Below are positions 1-8,821 of a stretch of DNA of 63,103 nucleotides, one piece after another. How positions within the stretch are numbered: the first letter of the stretch is position 1; each line of letters opens with the position of its first letter. The stretch comes from an uncultured Verrucomicrobiota bacterium (GTDB lineage: Bacteria; Verrucomicrobiota; Verrucomicrobiia; Limisphaerales; UBA9464), in assembly GCA_903907925.1 (NCBI GenBank), contig CAIVQB010000008.1:1-63103 (forward strand), written 5' to 3'. Both the position numbers and the translations under genes were made by a program. The notes beneath the pieces were generated by a model. It was not told the origin of the DNA. It ran no database searches and worked only from the letters and a program-made list of their open reading frames with translations.

Positions 1-125
1 CCGACTACCTTGCAGAACGAAACCTGAAGCCCACCCGGTACGAGTGGCGTGCCAAAGGGGCCGACATCCTCGCAAAAATCCAACGCGCTCGTCAGAAACA
101 GGAGACCTTGGAGCATGGGACTTAG
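1..125 (+). mobile_element. IS630-family transposase, C-terminal fragment cut by the window edge
   Basis: Reading in the third frame from base 3, an open frame of about 40 codons runs in from the window edge and ends at TAG 123-125. Its product begins DYLAERNLKPTRYEW and continues through AKGADILAKIQRARQ. This matches the usual end of IS630/Tc1-mariner-type DDE transposases, where a short Trp/Lys-rich tail follows the last catalytic Glu. The catalytic part lies outside the window, so whether the element is intact cannot be judged. The stop is only about a dozen bases from a CTAG tetranucleotide, the preferred IS630 target, so this is probably the right end of the element. Confidence 0.75.
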
Positions 126-140
126 CGGTCAGTACACTAG
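126..140. other. Probable right end of the IS630 element with a CTAG target site
   Basis: Bases 137-140 read CTAG. IS630 elements insert at the TA of CTAG and duplicate the TA. The transposase stop lies just to the left, and the APS kinase stop codon (TAG on the minus strand, 137-139) lies inside this tetranucleotide. The terminal inverted repeat cannot be verified because the left end of the element is outside the window. Confidence 0.5.
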
Positions 141-667
141 GTCTGCGAATCGAGCTGCGCAGTGGCCCAAACGATCAGATGCCGGGCCGTCGCCTCGACC
201 GAATCCTGATCGGTCACCAGCCGCAGCATCGGCTCGTCGGGCGCGGGTGCTTCGAAAGGAAACTCCAGCAGTTGGGAGACGGTGCCCGTTCGAGCCCGAT
301 GATAGAGTTGTTTCGGATCGCGCCGGATGCAGGTTTCCAGCGTGGCATCGACGTGAACCCAACGGACGCGCGTTCCCAGAATACTGCCCGCCAACCGCCG
401 ATGCAGCGCCAACGGAGCCATAGACGACACCACAACCGAGGTTTCCTGGTCCGAGATGAAGCGCGCCAGTTCGGCCAACCGACGATGATTCTCGGTCCGG
501 TCGTCCGCCGAAAACCCGAGATCCTTCGAAAGCCCGGCCCGCATCTGATCGCCGTCGAGTTCGACCACCGTTCGTCCCGATCGGCGCAGCTCCGCCGACA
601 GAATCCTGGACAACGTGGTCTTCCCGGCGGCAGAGCGGCCAAACAACCAGAATACAATGGCGGACAT
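137..667 (-). CDS. cysC: Adenylylsulfate (APS) kinase
   Basis: Predicted cytosolic kinase that phosphorylates adenosine 5'-phosphosulfate to PAPS for sulfate activation. The 176-residue product begins with a P-loop, GRSAAGKTT (about residues 10-18). It then has the family segment ELDGDQMRAGLSKDLGFS, close to the canonical DGDNxRxGLxxDLGFS, followed by RTENHRRLAE and a VHVDATLETCIRRDPKQLY region. It is about 20 residues shorter than the roughly 200-residue enterobacterial CysC, mainly at the C-terminus, which coincides with the IS630 insertion point. The TA duplication would preserve the stop, so the enzyme may be essentially complete. No ATP sulfurylase gene is next to it. Confidence 0.85.
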   Translation of the reverse strand: MSAIVFWLFGRSAAGKTTLSRILSAELRRSGRTVVELDGDQMRAGLSKDLGFSADDRTENHRRLAELARFISDQETSVVVSSMAPLALHRRLAGSILGTRVRWVHVDATLETCIRRDPKQLYHRARTGTVSQLLEFPFEAPAPDEPMLRLVTDQDSVEATARHLIVWATAQLDSQT

Positions 668-1239
668 TTCGAAGTAGGAAGCGTGACTTCAGTGATGACT
701 CTGACCAACCAGATCCACAAGGGCATGCAGCCGTGAGAGACTTGGGGCCATGTCCCCAGCGCTGCGGGTGGAACGAGCCCGATTTCCCGGCCGAAATTCC
801 ACCCATTTCCCCGCCCACGGGCGCGCGACTCAGCGATCTGTCGATGATACCAGGGGAATCAACCTCCTGAGTTTGCTGGGGGAAAACGACCCGGCCAAGC
901 CGGAACTGAATCCAGCTTGCGTCGTGCTTCATGCGCACCAGGCATGGGTACTGAGTCCGCATCGCGACCATCGAAGAGCAGGCAGGGGGCCAGTCGCAGC
1001 CGTGGGCTTCGGACCGGTCTCCCGCGAAAAGGGAGCCGATCCGGGAACCGCGTGAACGTGGAACTCCGCGTTGATGCTGTCCCGACCCGGTGCGTCTGCG
1101 GAATGAGACGGAAGGAACTGCGGCTGGTTACGCGTGCGAGGTCGGGAATCACCGGAGAGGAGATGGAATGACAAGATTTTGCGCGGACGGCGCATTTGTG
1201 TAGCGTCGGCCCGTTCTGAAGCCGGAATCCAAAGATCTG
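668..1239. other. Intergenic stretch without a supported gene
   Basis: About 570 bases separate the divergent APS kinase and MMPL exporter genes. Open frames here lack recognisable motifs and overlap one another on both strands. No RNA gene was recognised. Promoters for both flanking genes presumably lie here, but no convincing -35/-10 pair was seen. Confidence 0.5.
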
Positions 1240-3996
1240 TTGCTCGTCCGACTCCTGCGTCGGTTGTCCGATGCCGTGCGGCTCCATCCCGCATGGTTCG
1301 TCTGGCCTCAAATCTTGCTGTTCGGTGTTGCGGTCTGGTTCACCCTGGTCCGGCTGAAGTTCAACATGGATCGGAACGAGCTGGTGGGTTCCGATCAGCC
1401 GTATCATCGGAATTTCCTCGCCCTGAAACGCGAGTTCCCCGGTCAGGACGACATCGTCTGTGTGGTGGAATCGGAGGATCACGAAAAAAACCGGCAGTTC
1501 GTGGAACGCCTTGGTGCCCGGTTGGAGGCGGAATCCGCCGCGGCGAATCCCACCAATCTGTTCGTGGATGTCTTCTACCGCGGGGACCTCAAACTCCTCG
1601 GACGAAAGGCCCTGCTCTTCCTGTCCGAAACCAATCTGGCCGAACTCAAGGGCGCGCTGACAGACTATCGGCCCTTCCTTCAGCAATTCGCGTCGGCATC
1701 CAACCTAGTCTCCTTGTTTGCCCAGGTGAACACCCAGATCCGCACCAGCAGCCGGGAACAAAACGCTCAGACGGATTCGCTGCTCAAGGCATTGCCCGCG
1801 TTGGAACGCATCGTCCGCCGCGCCCACGAAAGCTTGTCGCGACCCGGTGCTTCGCCGTCCCCCGGCGTGGATGCGTTGTTCGGTGCGGGTGAGGAGGCGG
1901 AGCGCGAGAAATACATCACCTTTTCCGAGGGCCGGATTTATCTGGTCACCGCCAAGGCCCGGACCGAGGCGTTGAACGAGGATGCGGTCCTCCGCTTCCG
2001 CGAACTGGTGACCGCGACGCAGGCCGAAGTCCCCGGGGTGAACGCCGGGGTCACCGGCGAATCCGTCCTCGATTTCGATGAAATGCAGCAATCGCAGAAG
2101 GATTCGACCCTGGCGACGATCATCTCCCTGGTGCTCTGCGCGATCATTTTCATTGCGGGTTATCACGAAACCGGCCGGCCGCTGAAGGCCGTGTTGAGCC
2201 TGGTGATCGGCCTGGGGTACACGATGGGGTTTGCTACCCTCACCGTCGGGCATCTGAACATCCTGACCATCACCTTCGTTCCGATGCTGATCGGCATGGC
2301 GATCGATTTTGGCGTTCATCTCATCACCCGCTATGAGGAGGAATTGCGTCATGGCCAGACCGAAGCCGTGGCGATGGAGCGGGCAATGGTCAACACGGGG
2401 CAGGGTATTTTCACCGGCTGTTTCACAACCGCCGGGGCGTTCCTGGCGATGGCGTTGACTCATTTCAAGGGCATCCAGGAAATGGGCATCATCACCGGTG
2501 GCGGCATGCTGGTCTGCCTGATTCCGATGATGACCCTGCTGCCAGTCTTGCTGCTGAAGAAGGGCCGTCAGAACGTGCTGGATGAAGCCGTGGCCACCGA
2601 GGTGTTGCGGGAGGAGGCGCTCGAATCCTTTGAGGCGGGCGGGGAACCGGTCGACACCCGGGCGCGGCTGGAGCGGTTGTGGCTCGACCGCCCGTGGACG
2701 GTGATCGGCATCACCGCCGCGTTGTGCGCCGTCGCCGCCGTCGCCATTCCCCGGGTCCATTTCGATTACAACCTGCTCAACATGCAGAGCGAGGGCCTGA
2801 ATTCGGTGGTCTTCGAACACAAGCTCATCTCGGCCGGGGGAAAATCAGTGATCTTTGGCGTGGTGACGGCCACCAACCTGGACGAGGCGGTCGATCTGGA
2901 ACGGCGTCTGCGGGCCCTGCCCTCGGTGGCCACCAACGATTCGATGGCCCATTTCCTGGCGGAGAATCCCGGCGGAAAACTGGCGTTGATCCGTGAAGTG
3001 CGGGATTCCACCGCGCAGGTGCGGTTTGCCGCCCCGGACGTCCGTCCGGTCCAGTTGACCGACCTCAACCAGACCCTCTGGTCGCTGCAGGGTTACCTGC
3101 GACTCGCCACCAATGAAGTCGCGGCCACTCCCGACGGCCTGTTGTTGACCAATCTGACGTCGTTGATTTCCGCGCTCGGCGACCTGCGGGTGGCGATGTT
3201 CAAGGGCGACGAGACGCAGGAAGCGGAGAACGCTCGGACGCTCGGCGGCTATCAGCGCGCGTTGTTCAATGACATCCGGGATACCTTTGCCGTGCTGCAG
3301 AATCAGGACGCCACCGGTCGTTTGCGGCCGGAGGATCTCCCGGATTCATTGCGCAACCGGTTCATCGGCGTGACGGGCCGCCATCTGATTCAGGTCTATC
3401 CACGGGACGATGTCTGGGAACGCAAGGTGCAGGAAGTTTTCGTCCGCGATCTCCAAAGCGTTTCATCGACCGCCACCGGCACGCCCGTCCAGCTTTACTA
3501 CTACACCGAACTGCTCCGCACCTCCTACATCGAAGCCGCCTGGTGGGCTCTGGGTGCCATTCTGCTGCTGGTGTTCGCGCATTTTCGGCGGGTGGAAACC
3601 GTCGTCCTGGCGATGTTGCCGGTCGGGATTGGCACGCTCTGGGTGGTTGGATTCATGGGCTGGGCCGGCATTCCGTTCAATCCGGCCAACGTCATGATGC
3701 TGCCGCTGGTCATCGGCATCGGTGTGACCAACGGCATCCACATCCTCAACCGGTTCGCCGAGGAACAAAACCCGGGCATCCTGGCCAAGAGCACCGGCAA
3801 GGCGGTGTTGGTATCCGCCCTGACCACCATCGCCGGCTTCGGCAGCCTGGTGGTCGCCGATCATCGTGGCATTCGAAGCCTCGGCTGGGTGATGGCGACC
3901 GGAACGGCCGCGTGCATGATCGCCGGGCTGACCTTTCTTCCGGCGGTGCTGGCGCTGATGGAACGGCGGAAACGGGCGCGAATCGCGGCGATCTGA
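1240..3996 (+). CDS. MMPL/RND-superfamily exporter (HpnN-like)
   Basis: Large inner-membrane protein of 918 residues with the duplicated MMPL layout. There is one N-terminal TM, a large periplasmic loop, then five to six clustered TMs (about residues 285-445). A second TM, loop and TM cluster follows at about 490-910. The hallmark segments are MAIDFGVHLITRYEEE in the first half and VIGIGVTNGIHILNRFAEE in the second. The family moves lipids or other hydrophobic molecules; length and form resemble the hopanoid transporter HpnN, but no hopanoid genes are near. The start is uncertain: TTG at 1240 is used here, the frame continues upstream through CTG codons, and no Shine-Dalgarno is evident. It may be a solo RND pump, since no membrane-fusion partner is adjacent. 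Confidence 0.85.
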   Translation: MLVRLLRRLSDAVRLHPAWFVWPQILLFGVAVWFTLVRLKFNMDRNELVGSDQPYHRNFLALKREFPGQDDIVCVVESEDHEKNRQFVERLGARLEAESAAANPTNLFVDVFYRGDLKLLGRKALLFLSETNLAELKGALTDYRPFLQQFASASNLVSLFAQVNTQIRTSSREQNAQTDSLLKALPALERIVRRAHESLSRPGASPSPGVDALFGAGEEAEREKYITFSEGRIYLVTAKARTEALNEDAVLRFRELVTATQAEVPGVNAGVTGESVLDFDEMQQSQKDSTLATIISLVLCAIIFIAGYHETGRPLKAVLSLVIGLGYTMGFATLTVGHLNILTITFVPMLIGMAIDFGVHLITRYEEELRHGQTEAVAMERAMVNTGQGIFTGCFTTAGAFLAMALTHFKGIQEMGIITGGGMLVCLIPMMTLLPVLLLKKGRQNVLDEAVATEVLREEALESFEAGGEPVDTRARLERLWLDRPWTVIGITAALCAVAAVAIPRVHFDYNLLNMQSEGLNSVVFEHKLISAGGKSVIFGVVTATNLDEAVDLERRLRALPSVATNDSMAHFLAENPGGKLALIREVRDSTAQVRFAAPDVRPVQLTDLNQTLWSLQGYLRLATNEVAATPDGLLLTNLTSLISALGDLRVAMFKGDETQEAENARTLGGYQRALFNDIRDTFAVLQNQDATGRLRPEDLPDSLRNRFIGVTGRHLIQVYPRDDVWERKVQEVFVRDLQSVSSTATGTPVQLYYYTELLRTSYIEAAWWALGAILLLVFAHFRRVETVVLAMLPVGIGTLWVVGFMGWAGIPFNPANVMMLPLVIGIGVTNGIHILNRFAEEQNPGILAKSTGKAVLVSALTTIAGFGSLVVADHRGIRSLGWVMATGTAACMIAGLTFLPAVLALMERRKRARIAAI

Positions 3997-4094
3997 GCGG
4001 GCGGTTCGTCTGACCCGGATCGGAGGAGCAGAAAGGCCGGCACTCGCCCCTCGACAGTCGGCTCTCCACGCGGCTTACTTCGCCGGATTTTTTG

Positions 4095-5885
4095 ATGAAC
4101 GCGGATCTACTCAACAAGGCCAAGTCGCTCGGATTTTCCGACCGGCAGATTGCACATTTGACCGGTACCACCGAGGACGCGGTGCGTGCGGAACGCAAAC
4201 ACCTCGGCATCGTGCCCAGCTACCGGCTGGTGGACACCTGCGCCGCGGAGTTCGAGGCATTCACGCCCTACTACTATTCCTCCTACGACCGCGGTGACGA
4301 CGAGGTGAAGGGAAACACCGCGAAAAAGGTGATGATCCTCGGCGGCGGACCGAACCGGATCGGTCAGGGCATCGAATTCGATTACTGCTGCGTGCATGCC
4401 GCCTTTGCGCTCAAGGAGGATGGTTTTGAGACGCTGATGGTGAATTCCAATCCGGAGACGGTTTCCACCGACTACGACACCTCGGACAAACTGTTTTTCG
4501 AGCCGCTCACCCTTGAAGATGTCCTGCACATCTACGAACGGGAAAACTGCTGGGGAGCGATCGCCCAGTTCGGCGGCCAGACGCCTCTGAACCTGGCGCT
4601 CGGACTTCAGAAGAACGGGGTCAACATCATCGGCACCTCGCCGCAAAGCATCGAGATGGCCGAGGATCGCAAATTGTTCGCCGCGATGTTGAATCGCCTC
4701 GGGATTCCCCAACCGCCCAACGGGCTGGCGGTGAATGCCGAGGAAGCGCTCGAGGCCAGCCGCCGGCTCGGTTATCCGGTGCTCGTCCGGCCGTCCTTTG
4801 TTCTCGGCGGTCGCGCCATGCAGATCGTTTACTCCGATTCGGAGCTGACCCACTACATGAAGTTTGCGGTCGAGGCTTCGCCGGAACGGCCGGTGCTGGT
4901 GGACAAATTCCTCGAGGACGCCACCGAGGTGGACGTTGATTGCATCGCCGATGTCGGCCAGTTCGAGGATCCCACCCAGGGCACCATCGTCATGGGCGGC
5001 ATGCTGGAGCACATCGAGTTTGCCGGAGTCCATTCGGGCGACGCCGCCATGGTGATGCCGCCCCACACACTTTCGAAGGAGATCATCGAAGTCATCCGCG
5101 GCTACACCCACGCCATGGCCCGGGAACTCCGGGTGGTGGGATTGATGAACGTTCAATACGCCGTGAAGGGCGACGTCGTCTACGTGCTCGAGGTCAATCC
5201 GCGCGCTTCGCGGACGGTCCCGTTTGTTTCCAAGGCAATCGGATTCCCCCTGGCCAAGCTGGCGGCGAAGGTGATGGCCGGCAAAACGCTCAAGGAACTC
5301 GGTTTCACTGAGGAAATCTGGACGAGCTATTGGGCGGTCAAGGAATCGGTGTTCCCGTTCAACCGCTTTCCCGGACAGGACATCGTCCTCTCACCGGAAA
5401 TGCGCTCGACCGGCGAGGTGATGGGGTTGGATGCCGATTTGGGAATCGCCTACGCCAAGGCGCAGATGGCCGCCGGATCGCCGCTGCCACTCTCCGGGAC
5501 CGTCTTCTTTTCGGTCGCCGATTCCCACAAGAAGGATGCGGTGGCGGTGGCACAACTGTTCGCTGATCTTGGCTTCGAGTTGGTGGCGACGAATGGGACC
5601 GCGACCCTGCTCGAAAAGGCGGGGATGAAGGTTCGTCGGACACTCAAAGTGCTCGAAGGACGCCCCAACATCGTCGACCTCCTCAAGAATCACGAAATCC
5701 AACTGGTGGTGAACACCCCGAGCGGTGCCGCCCCGCGCGAGGATGAAATCCGGATCCGATCAACGGCAGTCATGACCGGAACACCGATCATGACCACACT
5801 CAGCGGTGCCCGCGCCGCGGCTTTCGGCATCGCCGCCCTGAAACGCTCCGGCTACACGGTGACCACGGTTCAGGAATACCACTGA
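4095..5885 (+). CDS. carB: Carbamoyl phosphate synthase large chain, C-terminal half only
   Basis: The 596-residue product corresponds to roughly the last 55% of E. coli CarB (1073 residues). It contains the end of the oligomerisation domain (VDTCAAEFEAFTPYYYSSY), the complete second ATP-grasp domain (GGGPNRIGQGIEFDYCCVH, NPETVSTDYDTSD, EVNPRASRTVPFVSKA) and the C-terminal MGS-like allosteric domain (about residues 460-596). This half converts carbamate and ATP to carbamoyl phosphate. The ammonia-dependent N-terminal half is absent: only about 95 bases separate this gene from the MMPL exporter. Split CarB proteins are known in some archaea and in Aquifex. ATG 4095 is preferred over the adjacent TTG 4092. 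The reading frame is intact and the conserved motifs are unmutated, which argues for a functional split gene rather than a remnant. Confidence 0.9.
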   Translation: MNADLLNKAKSLGFSDRQIAHLTGTTEDAVRAERKHLGIVPSYRLVDTCAAEFEAFTPYYYSSYDRGDDEVKGNTAKKVMILGGGPNRIGQGIEFDYCCVHAAFALKEDGFETLMVNSNPETVSTDYDTSDKLFFEPLTLEDVLHIYERENCWGAIAQFGGQTPLNLALGLQKNGVNIIGTSPQSIEMAEDRKLFAAMLNRLGIPQPPNGLAVNAEEALEASRRLGYPVLVRPSFVLGGRAMQIVYSDSELTHYMKFAVEASPERPVLVDKFLEDATEVDVDCIADVGQFEDPTQGTIVMGGMLEHIEFAGVHSGDAAMVMPPHTLSKEIIEVIRGYTHAMARELRVVGLMNVQYAVKGDVVYVLEVNPRASRTVPFVSKAIGFPLAKLAAKVMAGKTLKELGFTEEIWTSYWAVKESVFPFNRFPGQDIVLSPEMRSTGEVMGLDADLGIAYAKAQMAAGSPLPLSGTVFFSVADSHKKDAVAVAQLFADLGFELVATNGTATLLEKAGMKVRRTLKVLEGRPNIVDLLKNHEIQLVVNTPSGAAPREDEIRIRSTAVMTGTPIMTTLSGARAAAFGIAALKRSGYTVTTVQEYH

Positions 5886-6281
5886 GCGGGACCGCATCCG
5901 AATCGGGAGCGGAAAACGGGAAAACGGGCCGGTGAAAGCGGTCGCTCGAGGGCGGCACGGCACGATTCTTTCCGATCTCAGGGCCGAAGGCCCGCCCCAT
6001 TCCAGCCTTGGGCATCGCCCAAGGTGGAGGGCCGGTTCCACCCGAGCCCCATATTCGTTTTGGTACGCGGTGGATCGGCCGCCACGGGTCAGACCCATAC
6101 CCGATCTGATTCCGACATCCGGTTCGCGACTGATTTGGGGTGCGGGCGGAACCACGCCCTCCAAGTCGATGGGATGAATTCGAAAGGAAAACGGAAAAAC
6201 GAGTGGGCGGACAGGTGTCAAAAGATTGGATACGCCCCGTTTGCCCTTCCCGTTCCTCCTGTTGTCATTCTGCTCAAATTA
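5886..6281. other. Repeat-bearing intergenic region between convergent genes
   Basis: About 400 bases lie between the convergent carB half and the LysM lipoprotein gene. The left part contains a dispersed palindromic repeat (listed separately). No gene, RNA or convincing terminator was recognised in the rest. Confidence 0.5.
5976..6024. repeat. GC-rich REP-like repeat with two hairpins (copy A)
   Basis: The unit starts TCTCAGGGCCGAAGGCCCG. It contains two adjacent hairpins: GGGCC-GAA-GGCCC (5981-5993) and CCTTGGGC-ATC-GCCCAAGG (6006-6024), the second an 8-bp perfect stem with a 3-base loop. A near copy of the first part occurs at 63075-63103, where the window ends. This looks like a REP-type extragenic element placed between convergent genes. 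Confidence 0.7.
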
Positions 6282-7169
6282 TCACCGCGCGTTTTCGGGC
6301 AGATTCAGGGACTGACCCACTTTCAGATGGCGCGGATCGAGGCCTTTATTGGCGGCCATCAGTTGTTGCACCGTGATTCCGTGCGCACGGGCAATGGCGG
6401 CGGGGATTTCGCCGGTGCGAACGATATGGGTGCGGGGACCATGACTGGAGCTGGATCCGGTGCCCGCCGCGTTCGTTGGGGACGCTGAATTCATGGCCGA
6501 CTTTTTGGGAGCCGGATGCGATGTGGCACCGGTGTCGGCGGGCGGAGCCGTCGGTCCGCGTCCGGCTGCCGCGATATGTCCCGTGGCGCCGGCCAGGGAC
6601 GGGATGTTGGTGGAAACGGGCGTGACCGGCGCGGGACGCCCTGCGGATCCGGCGCCTCCGGAGGCCTGCGTGCTCAACGCGAGTTGCTGGGTCAGGCGCT
6701 GGACGGTGGCTTCCAATTCGGCGTTGCGTCGTTTGAGATCATCGCTGCGCGCCTGGTTTTGTTGCTGACCGATCTGGCTGGAAAACTCGATGGCCAATTG
6801 CAGCAGAGCCTGGCGGATGGCCTCCTCGATGGTGGGATCCTTGGCGTCGCGATCATTCCTGCTCGCGAGGATCTGCTGGCACCGGCGCAGGTGATAGACG
6901 GCGGTGGCGTAATCGTGTTTCTGGTTCCGCAGCAGGAACCCCATTTCACGATGGGCGATCGCGTTGCGCGGATTCGCGTCGAGCGCCCGCTGGTAGCTGC
7001 GGATGGCGTCGTCGTAGAGCCCCTGGAGGGCCTGATTGTATCCGGCCTGGAAATTGGCCTCCCGACGTTCATCGGTTTCACCCCGATGCAACAGATCGCA
7101 ACCCGTCACCAGCAGGAGGGCGAAGCACCATCCACCGGAACGGAACAGGTCGCGAACGCGAAACAACAT
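6282..7169 (-). CDS. Lipoprotein with TPR repeats and a C-terminal LysM domain
   Basis: The chosen ATG at 7169 gives a lipoprotein signal, SGGWCFALLLVTGC, with the lipobox Cys at about residue 23. An upstream start would bury this signal behind 43 polar residues. TPR-like helices follow (about 30-130, including NPRNAIAHREMGFLLRNQ), then a coiled-coil stretch (RNAELEATVQRLTQQLALS), a low-complexity Ala/Pro/Thr linker and a LysM domain ending KVGQSLNLPEN. It is likely anchored in a membrane and binds peptidoglycan through LysM. The exact role is unknown. It lies downstream of the SPFH/ABC operon on the same strand, separated by a dispersed repeat. Confidence 0.8.
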   Translation of the reverse strand: MLFRVRDLFRSGGWCFALLLVTGCDLLHRGETDERREANFQAGYNQALQGLYDDAIRSYQRALDANPRNAIAHREMGFLLRNQKHDYATAVYHLRRCQQILASRNDRDAKDPTIEEAIRQALLQLAIEFSSQIGQQQNQARSDDLKRRNAELEATVQRLTQQLALSTQASGGAGSAGRPAPVTPVSTNIPSLAGATGHIAAAGRGPTAPPADTGATSHPAPKKSAMNSASPTNAAGTGSSSSHGPRTHIVRTGEIPAAIARAHGITVQQLMAANKGLDPRHLKVGQSLNLPENAR

Positions 7170-7222
7170 GGAGCGCAGGCTAGGGTAAGCATCCGAAGCG
7201 TCAACGCCGACTGGGGAACAGG

Positions 7223-7333
7223 ACACGGATTTCAGTGATTTACACGAATTCCTGATCACCGGAATCGATTCGGTCCGATTTATTTCTTCCGGCTTCAATC
7301 CGTGTGAATCCGTGACATACCTGAAATCCGTGT
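7223..7333. repeat. About 110-bp imperfect palindromic repeat (ACACGGATT family), copy 1
   Basis: The left arm begins ACACGGATTTCAGTGATT and the right arm ends CTGAAATCCGTGT, so the outer 13 bases are exactly inverted. Internal ACACGAATTCCTGAT recurs in the copy at 31373-31487. The element lies between the stop of the helical membrane protein gene and the start of the LysM lipoprotein gene, so it sits in the 5' region of the latter. Confidence 0.75.
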
Positions 7334-7363
7334 CGATTCCGATATCTCAACCACGCTGTCGCC

Positions 7364-8821
7364 CTACCGGTCCGGAGTGGCAGCGGGCGCGTTGGTGGGG
7401 CTTCGGCCGAAGTCGGCGGGCAGGTTCAGTTTGGATCGCAGCACGGCCTGAAATTCCGGATTGGTGTTGGTGGACGGCGTGAGCATGTCGCGCAGCACGT
7501 TCTGTTTGATGACGTCGAGTCCGGGGATTTCGACGCGGGTGACGGATGCCGGGTGCGCGGTGCGGATCCGGTAATTCTGATGAATCTTGGCGGCCATCCG
7601 TTCCAGGCCGATCGCCTGATCATCCTCACCGAGGGCCAGGTTGAAATAGGACTGGCTGATGAATCCGAGCAGCAAAGCGGTGACCCGGTCGCGCGAGGTC
7701 TCGTTGATGTCCTCCGTCACCTTGCTCAGAGCGAAATCCTCCATCGTGGAGCCCTCGGCAATGCCGGATTGCGGTCCGAGGCCGTAGAGTTTCACGAAAT
7801 AGCTGAACCATTTCCGGGCATCGGCGGTGCGGTTGTTGGCCCAGAGGAAATAGATGGCGTCCTTGAGGAAATTCCGGTGGCCGGTGCCGATGTGTTCGGC
7901 ATTGGCGGGATCGGCCTTCATCGCGTCCTCGTAGGCGCGGGAGGCGTTGGGAATCATGTCGAGATTGGCCACCACCTCGATCCGGTGGGCGAAGCGGTTG
8001 GTCACGATCCGGCCCCGCTGTAAAGCCGTCAGCATCGGCTGGTAAATCGTCCGGCGCAGCGGGAGCTTGTCCTGGTCGGGTGAATTCTCGATGCCGACCA
8101 TCGCCCAATAAATCGCGTGAGTTTCCGGCAGACGCCATTCCAGCGGACCATAGGTGTCGTCCACCTTCTTCATCATCGCCGGAAGCATCTTGTAGCGATC
8201 GGAAAGGATCGCCACCCGGTTCGAGGCTTCCTGGGTGCGCGGATGCAGCAGATCGTCGTAGTTCGGATGGCCGCCCGGGATGACCGCATCCATCGACTTG
8301 GCCCACTCGGTTTTATAGACCCAATGGGCGTCGTCCAGATTGGCACCCATCTTGTGTTGGAAGAACCAGGCCAGCTCCCGGTACATCAGCGCCTGGTTGG
8401 GATTGTACACCAGGCCCTGGTCGCGCAGCAGTTCGATGCCGCGCTGGACCCACAGCCAGCGGTCGTCGGGATTTGGGAATTTGACCGAGATGTTGTAGGC
8501 CATGTTCCACGCCTGGTTGATCCAGACTTGGGTGAAGTGGGGTTGCAGCTTGCTGATCCAATCGGCGAGCTGGACGGCTTCGAAATACTTGCCGTCCTCC
8601 TGGAGGTCCGAGGTCCGGATCCAGAGCAGATTGGCAATGATGCCCCGGAAACCGCCGAGCGCGACGGTGGTGAAAGCGAGCACGGGCGGGGCGTTGCTGA
8701 TCACCGCGGTCCGGGTCAGGCCGAGCCGTTCGCGATCGTTGTTGAGGCGTCCCTGAACCCAGGAACCCGCGATCAGGGCCACCACGAGAATCAGCGCCAG
8801 GATGGATTTTCGGGCGCTCAT
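7364..8821 (-). CDS. Membrane-anchored helical-repeat protein of unknown function, last gene of the SPFH/ABC operon
   Basis: The 485-residue product starts with a single N-terminal membrane segment (KSILALILVVALIAGSWV). A long soluble helical region follows, rich in Trp/Tyr and alternating helices, reminiscent of TPR proteins (WISKLQPHFTQVWINQAW, AYEDAMKADPANAEH). The family is not named with confidence. The start ATG (8819-8821) overlaps the stop TGA of the ABC permease (8818-8820) as ATGA, implying translational coupling. It may therefore be an accessory subunit of the ABC-2 transporter, facing the periplasm. This role is inference from gene order. Confidence 0.75.
   Translation of the reverse strand: MSARKSILALILVVALIAGSWVQGRLNNDRERLGLTRTAVISNAPPVLAFTTVALGGFRGIIANLLWIRTSDLQEDGKYFEAVQLADWISKLQPHFTQVWINQAWNMAYNISVKFPNPDDRWLWVQRGIELLRDQGLVYNPNQALMYRELAWFFQHKMGANLDDAHWVYKTEWAKSMDAVIPGGHPNYDDLLHPRTQEASNRVAILSDRYKMLPAMMKKVDDTYGPLEWRLPETHAIYWAMVGIENSPDQDKLPLRRTIYQPMLTALQRGRIVTNRFAHRIEVVANLDMIPNASRAYEDAMKADPANAEHIGTGHRNFLKDAIYFLWANNRTADARKWFSYFVKLYGLGPQSGIAEGSTMEDFALSKVTEDINETSRDRVTALLLGFISQSYFNLALGEDDQAIGLERMAAKIHQNYRIRTAHPASVTRVEIPGLDVIKQNVLRDMLTPSTNTNPEFQAVLRSKLNLPADFGRSPTNAPAATPDR

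Noticed and set aside
129-971. A long minus-strand open frame covering the APS kinase gene and its upstream region
   Set aside because: It has no recognisable domain and overlaps a clear P-loop kinase in another frame; treated as a shadow frame.
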